From Lentinus brumalis (Eukaryota; Basidiomycota; Agaricomycetes; Polyporales; Polyporaceae): a DNA stretch of 38,852 nt. Shown piece by piece: positions 33,747-38,852 of this stretch. The number at the start of each line of letters is the position of its first letter. Position 1 is the stretch's first letter. The notes beneath the pieces are model-generated. The model saw only the letters and a list, made by a program, of their open reading frames with translations, was not told the DNA's origin and made no database searches. The DNA lies in NCBI GenBank assembly GCA_001792895.1, contig MARA01000095.1, forward strand, positions 1-38,852. Direction: 5' to 3'. The position numbers and the translations under genes are program-made.

Positions 33747-34127
33747 GTATCAAGCACGCTGCACGACAGCGGGCGGACTGGCAGTGCGACTATGGCGGCG
33801 TGTGTGCCGGCGCGGCGGCGTGTGGACGGACACGGCTAGACCCCGGGCGGGCCGCGGGTGCGGTGCCTGTGCCATCCCGTTGCAGCAAGAAAGCGAAACT
33901 CAGGGAGCCAGGCAGTCAGGGACTCGGCCAGGCAGTCAGAGACTCAGCCAGGCAGTCAGGGAGTGGGACGGGGAGGGAGACGGGGAGGGAGGGAGATGGG
34001 GAGACGGGAGACGAGGACGGCACAGCAGGGGACGGAAGACGTGTATTTGTGTAGCTACTACAGCGTGGAATATATTTTCTACTCTACAGACTGCCCCGCC
34101 TCGCCGTCGTCTGACCCCGCGACCCGA

Positions 34128-37100
34128 CTACACGCTAACAAAGTCCTGAACCGGACGCTCCAACGGATCGCGTTCGCCCGATCGCAGCCTTGTTGCCCGG
34201 ACGCCTCGTGCACTCGTGGCTGCACACCCCGACGATTGCCCAGAGCTCGACCGCGTCAGTCCTCTGGAGCTCGGACGGCCAGCGTCGTCGACCGTGGTGC
34301 CAGAAACTGCTGCAAGGCGGACGGTGAGCACCTCACAATGAGCTTCACTCACGGCGAACTTACGCCCCACCCTCGCCGCCTAGATGTGCCTGTTGAAACG
34401 TCTCATCAGTGCCCGGAACTTGCAACGCTGCAGAGAAGATCCATACTACTCGCCTCTGCAAGCAGCTACGCTGTGCGAAGGCTTCGACATGCCGCGAGGG
34501 CGAATTGAACCACACGGACTATCTGGACACCGTCAGTCAACGAATTCCGTGACGCTACGCACCGGTGGTGAGCTGCTGCTGCAAGTTCGCAACTTTACTG
34601 CCAGTTGCCTTGCGCAGACGGGCGTTGAGATGGCAAGATCTCGCCGCCCCCTTCTCGATCTCCCTCCGAGCCTTCTTCGCGATCGAGTGAGGTCTTCTTG
34701 AGAGATGTTGCGGCCGACACAGAACTGCCAGCACGACCCGATGCTGCATCCTGGACGCTCTTCCGCCGCCGCGCCGTGCGAAGTCCGAATAACCGGCAGA
34801 AGAGTAAATATCGCGCGCCGCAACGTAGACGGAGACGGTACGTACATCACTCTTCCCGGACAGCGTCCCCACAAGATCTTGATCGCCGTAGGCGGTCCTC
34901 GAAGGCGACCTAACGGCCTACAGATGCCAGTCAATCAGCGAGCGGACATCATCTTACATGCAGAAGTCTCGTACCTTCGCGGTGCGCTCAGCAGTCGGAG
35001 CCGCCGCGCAAGTAGGACCCTGACTGCCCAAGGACTCGTCAATGGGAGAGGCGGGAGGACATGAAGCCCGCGGCACAGAGGACACCGTCGCAGTTGTCGT
35101 CATGAAGTCGTCATTGCGAACGGGGGCTTCGCAACCAACGGACTTGGGAGAGGCCGCCAAGATCGATCGGGGCGAGGGGAAATGGGCAGCTCGGCGTACT
35201 GGTTCCTGGCAGCTTGCACTCAAATTACAGACCCCATCTCCGGCTGGAATGGACAGCAGAAGAACAAAGGTCAGCTTAGCGTCCGACACCGACTCGCCAA
35301 AGTAGTCACTCACCAAGTCAACAGATGTGGCGCCGGGGACACATCCGAGTCATCGGTACATGCCCGAGGCTGCCAGAGGAGTAGCGGCACAAATACTTGT
35401 ATCAGTTCAGTACGTACATGCGGGTCTGCCACGTAGACGTGTACTCACAGGTAGCTTGCAAGCCGCGGCCGGGAGGCGCAACACGGTGCTCTGTGTCGGA
35501 TTCTCGCCACATACGCCGTCCTAACCCAGACCGGTATCAGCAAAGAGCCACCAGTACAATGACGAGATACTCACGATTCAGCTGGCCACGGGGAAGCAGT
35601 GAACGTCCACGTCTCGTCGCTGCTGCCGCGCGGTGCAACCGGCGCCTATCGGGACAGGGCGCGATCCACGATCTTCGAAGGCCGCGTCGTGTCTCTTCCG
35701 GTGTCCACCACCATACCGCCGTCGACGGACTCCCGCAAGTCTCTATCCCCTGCCTCCACCGCCCCTGTTACCCTCGCGGAGCCGGCTGTGTCACCTGCTG
35801 AAGCTGCAGGTACGTCAGCTCAAGTATGCCGCCTAGACGCGAACTATCTGGTACGTACCTCTCCACCCTCATCCTGCCGTGTTGCACGACAGTAGTCTGT
35901 ACGCTGTCGTTGTCCGTCTTGACGTCGAAGAAGACATCGCGCTGCAAAACAGTCTCCAGGTCAGTTCTCATTCATACACGGCAGCAGAAGAGGTACGTAC
36001 GAACTAGGGTGTTCTGCGGACGGTCGAAGACGAGGGACGGTGTCCAGGTATCACAACGCTGGCTGCGCGGCTTGATGGATGGATTCGCTGGCTGAGGAGA
36101 TCGTGGCTGGAGAGTTGAGACAGGCCAGGAAGGCGCCTCGCCCACGACGCGTGACGTCAGCCTACATCCGAAAGAGGCAAGTCGTGGGTGCGAGTGTCGA
36201 ACGACGTGCGCATCTTGGCTTCGCCCCTGCACGATCTCTGCTTGGACTTGCTGCACATGGGCTCTTTGTCGACCGAAAGCGACCTGATTGAACCGCTCGG
36301 ACACACTCGCCGTGGAACCTCTGCAGCCGGACACGGTGAGTGCGATATCGCAGAGTTCGTGTTCCCATCGGAAACCCAATCTGCTACGCGATGTGAGTAG
36401 GAACAGACAGACTGGCATCAGGTACGTCCATGTACCTGAGAGAAGGCCCCACCCTGGGACATGTCATTTGCCTTCTCCGCCGCTTCCACACGAGGCGGCG
36501 AGGCGGAGGGCTCGGGCAAGACGCAGTACTCGACCCTACAAGTAGAACTGGTCGGTAAGTGCGTGACGAATGATACTCAGCAGTAGCTCACCTTTTGAGT
36601 CCAACAACCGGTGCACACGAGCTTCGTTCGCTGGTCTGAGGATCGAGCGAAGACCGCAGATGCCGGCGGTTGCAGATGAGGAGGTGTGCCGTTCTTTGCA
36701 GTGACAACCATGCTCGCCGATGCCCCGCCGTTCTGCGCGGGCCTTTAGCCGACCTTCAGCGAGCACACAGCGGCTTGCGATCAGTCTGCGACTAGCGATG
36801 TGAGGTGAGATGTTATCCGCATCAGTCATTAATAGGTACGCACCTTGATCTCTCGACGGCGAGTGCTTCGAGAACGTCGTGTAGGAAGACCTCAGACTGA
36901 CAGAAGCTTGTTCAAGGCCCTCCATCTCCAGGCCATGACCTTGCGAGCAAGAAAGAACGTCAGCCATTAGCCAAGGTGTACAGCTAATAACGACGCGCAG
37001 CGACATGTATCTGATGCTGTGGTAACTCACAGGAGAAAGACCCGGCCCGAGGCCAGCACACGCGTCGCCGCGTCGATCTCGCCGATTCAGACGTGTTGAA

Positions 37101-37358
37101 CGATATATTGCAAGGTTATCTTCACGCGTCCTGCACGTACGCGGCTAGAGACGAACTCGTAAGTGAGCGAACCGTGACAGTACGGGCGGGGCGGGATGCT
37201 CACCACAGACACAGCACTCCGTCCAATGTCAGCACGACCGACTGGCTGCCGGAGGACAGCACGGCGACGATAAGTGCGCTCGATACGCTCGACGGCGTGT
37301 AATGGGAGCCAGGTGGGGATAGGGTCGTGTAGGACGTGGATGGAGCAGACGGGGCCAT
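34128..37358 (-). CDS. Right minus-strand intron-dense locus, unidentified, possibly degenerate (copy C)
   Basis: It has the same sequence as the B locus shifted by 13,561 bases, with the same intron set and the same internal phase conflicts. Confidence 0.4.
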
Positions 37359-37824
37359 GGTGACCGTTGTGGGAGAGGGCCGTGGGAGTCCCCGCTGTTG
37401 TTGCATCGTGCAGGATGCCGGGGTGGGCGGGGAGGCTAAACAATGTTCAGTATATCGGAGAGTGAATACATACCAGATTCAAATGGATAAAAGGAGTGCA
37501 AAGCAAACGCAAGGGCTGCATAGTACGAATAGTCTGCGGTGCGGTCCAGTATATTAGTGTTCTCCTCAATAGTCTAGGGAATAAGTATGCAGCGGCCGCT
37601 GGGTGAGGGATTCTGCGATAGGCGCAGTCCTTCTGAGCATGCGCGACACGACGGAGCGCTGTAAAACTTCCATGGTTATCCTGAGAACCGTGCTAACCCC
37701 GTTTGTGACAGATGCCCGTCCTGCCTGACCTGGCTCCTTCATTTCTGCGTACATGACTTTGTCCAGTCTTGAGCTCACAATGTCATATGCTGAAGGCTCG
37801 TAGGGCAATAGTATACCAAGCATC

Positions 37825-38852
37825 GAGTCCTGCAGAGTGACAGAAGTCAGCGACCAGGAGAAGAAACCCTGAGCAAGGCGGTGCCACTACACGTAAATGA
37901 TACATGCCCTGGCTTCGAGAAGCCACTGATCGGCGAATGTTGCTTCGCAGTCAGACTCCGAGAGAGGTAGTTCCAGCCACCTCAAGTTCCCAAGAAAATT
38001 GCAGGACTCTCTTAGATTTACCTGGCTCTGCACTCTAATGTTTGTTGGCTGAAAGCATCTGGTTTTGCCGTAGCATACCTCTTGAGGGTCAGGACTCGGA
38101 TGATGCCAATGGCCTAGGGAAGTGTGGCAGCAGGTCAAATGGCGGCGGACACTGTCAAGGCGGCTGCTCAAATTAGACCAGCTTCGATTTCTCGGTTAAT
38201 GGGTAACACGTTGTGAGGTCAGGCCGCGATGAGAGCGTGCATTCTTCAGGCACGCTTGTCAGAATAAGTATCCTCACGCCACTCGAGATGCCAGCAGTTT
38301 TGCCCGAAGATAGATTCGTCTCCACAATGTATAGTGCCCTGCAGAGTAACATCCTGCCTAATAACATAATACTAGAGTATTACTTGGGAGATCCGCAGCT
38401 CCAACGTCTTGTTGTAGAGTGAGGCAAGCTGGAAGCTAAAGGGGCAGACTTCAAGTTGCTTAGACTGGACTCAAGTCAGACTGTGTTATGATAAATGATA
38501 ATAGAAGATAGACTCCTGAAGGTAACATCATGTACTCCTAAGGACCCAATGAGCTCCAATAAGCGATTCTGACAAGAGAGGAGCTGGGAGCGATGCCGGA
38601 GTCCGCGTCGGAGACTCGGAGGTGGTGCCAGAAGCGGGCATGAACGAAAAAGGGAATCTAAGCGCTCTTCGAAATCGCAACCTTCTGTGATAGCGCGCGG
38701 CCGCTCTGTGCTCAGATTGCTCTCAAACTGCTCGCCGCGAGATTGTAATCCATCTCAACTGCTTACGTAAGGCGTCTGGTATATATGCAGCGACGTATGA
38801 GCACCAATCATCTACAGCAACTGGGCAGGCAACAGGATGTTGAACACCGCAT
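37825..38852. repeat. Tandem segmental duplication, copy D (only its first 1,028 bases in the window)
   Basis: It continues the array with B/C-type sequence, including the empty insertion site at about 38137-38145. It lacks one G in two short G runs (near 38587 and 38839) relative to B and C, close to the window end. Confidence 0.95.

Larger units (their letters stand above)
24264..37824. repeat. Tandem segmental duplication, copy C (carries an inserted element)
   Basis: This unit is 13,561 bp. Subtracting the 1,547 bp added by the element plus its target duplication gives exactly the 12,014 bp of copy B. Gene content and order are the same as in B. Confidence 0.97.

Noticed and set aside
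1..38852. rDNA repeat, LTR retrotransposon or viral concatemer as the explanation of the array
   Set aside because: I see no rRNA gene, no long terminal repeats with primer-binding sites, and no reverse transcriptase, integrase, capsid or polymerase motifs. The unit contains spliced fungal-type exons.
1..38852. tRNA genes, CRISPR arrays or bacterial-type promoters
   Set aside because: No convincing A/B-box tRNA pattern or regularly spaced identical short repeats with unique spacers were found, and the splice signals point to a eukaryotic nuclear genome.

Overview
The window looks like nuclear DNA of a filamentous fungus, probably an agaricomycete (mushroom-forming basidiomycete). It is GC-rich, CpG is not depleted, and the reading frames are cut by many introns of about 50-60 bases with GT...AG ends and CTNAY-type branch sites. 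The one recognisable protein is the amino-terminal part of a fungal ABCC/YOR1-type ABC transporter. I see no prokaryotic operons, rRNA, tRNA or CRISPR.

The dominant structure is a head-to-tail tandem array of a roughly 12-kb unit: copy A 1-12249, copy B 12250-24263 (12,014 bp), copy C 24264-37824 (13,561 bp, i.e. 12,014 plus a 1,547-bp insertion), and the first 1,028 bases of copy D from 37825 to the window end. B, C and D are virtually identical. A differs visibly from the others over its first ~5.2 kb (substitutions, indels, repeat number) and then becomes almost identical for the remaining 7 kb. Copy C alone carries a 1,545-bp element with 12-bp terminal inverted repeats and a 2-bp target duplication; B and D show the empty site.

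Layout of one unit (copy A numbers): 1-1480, mostly without a convincing gene but with two islands conserved between A and B; about 1481-3260, a plus-strand locus of small exons behind a TATA box, product unknown; 3276-4461, a minus-strand unidentified coding-like locus whose A/B indels include three in a row that are net multiples of three; 4249-5550, a ~320-bp satellite with a repeated nested hairpin; 5550-6980, intergenic DNA and the ABC promoter region; 6982 to about 8172, plus-strand exons of the ABC transporter, ending in 20-bp repeats and a G-rich tract; 8554-11783, a minus-strand intron-dense locus of unknown function, convergent with the ABC fragment; 11784-12249, a spacer running into the next unit.

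The ABC gene holds only about one sixth of a normal transporter, and the unidentified loci have frame breaks. The array therefore reads as a recently amplified segment of decaying gene pieces rather than a working gene cluster. Some one-base differences lie in homopolymers and may be assembly errors.
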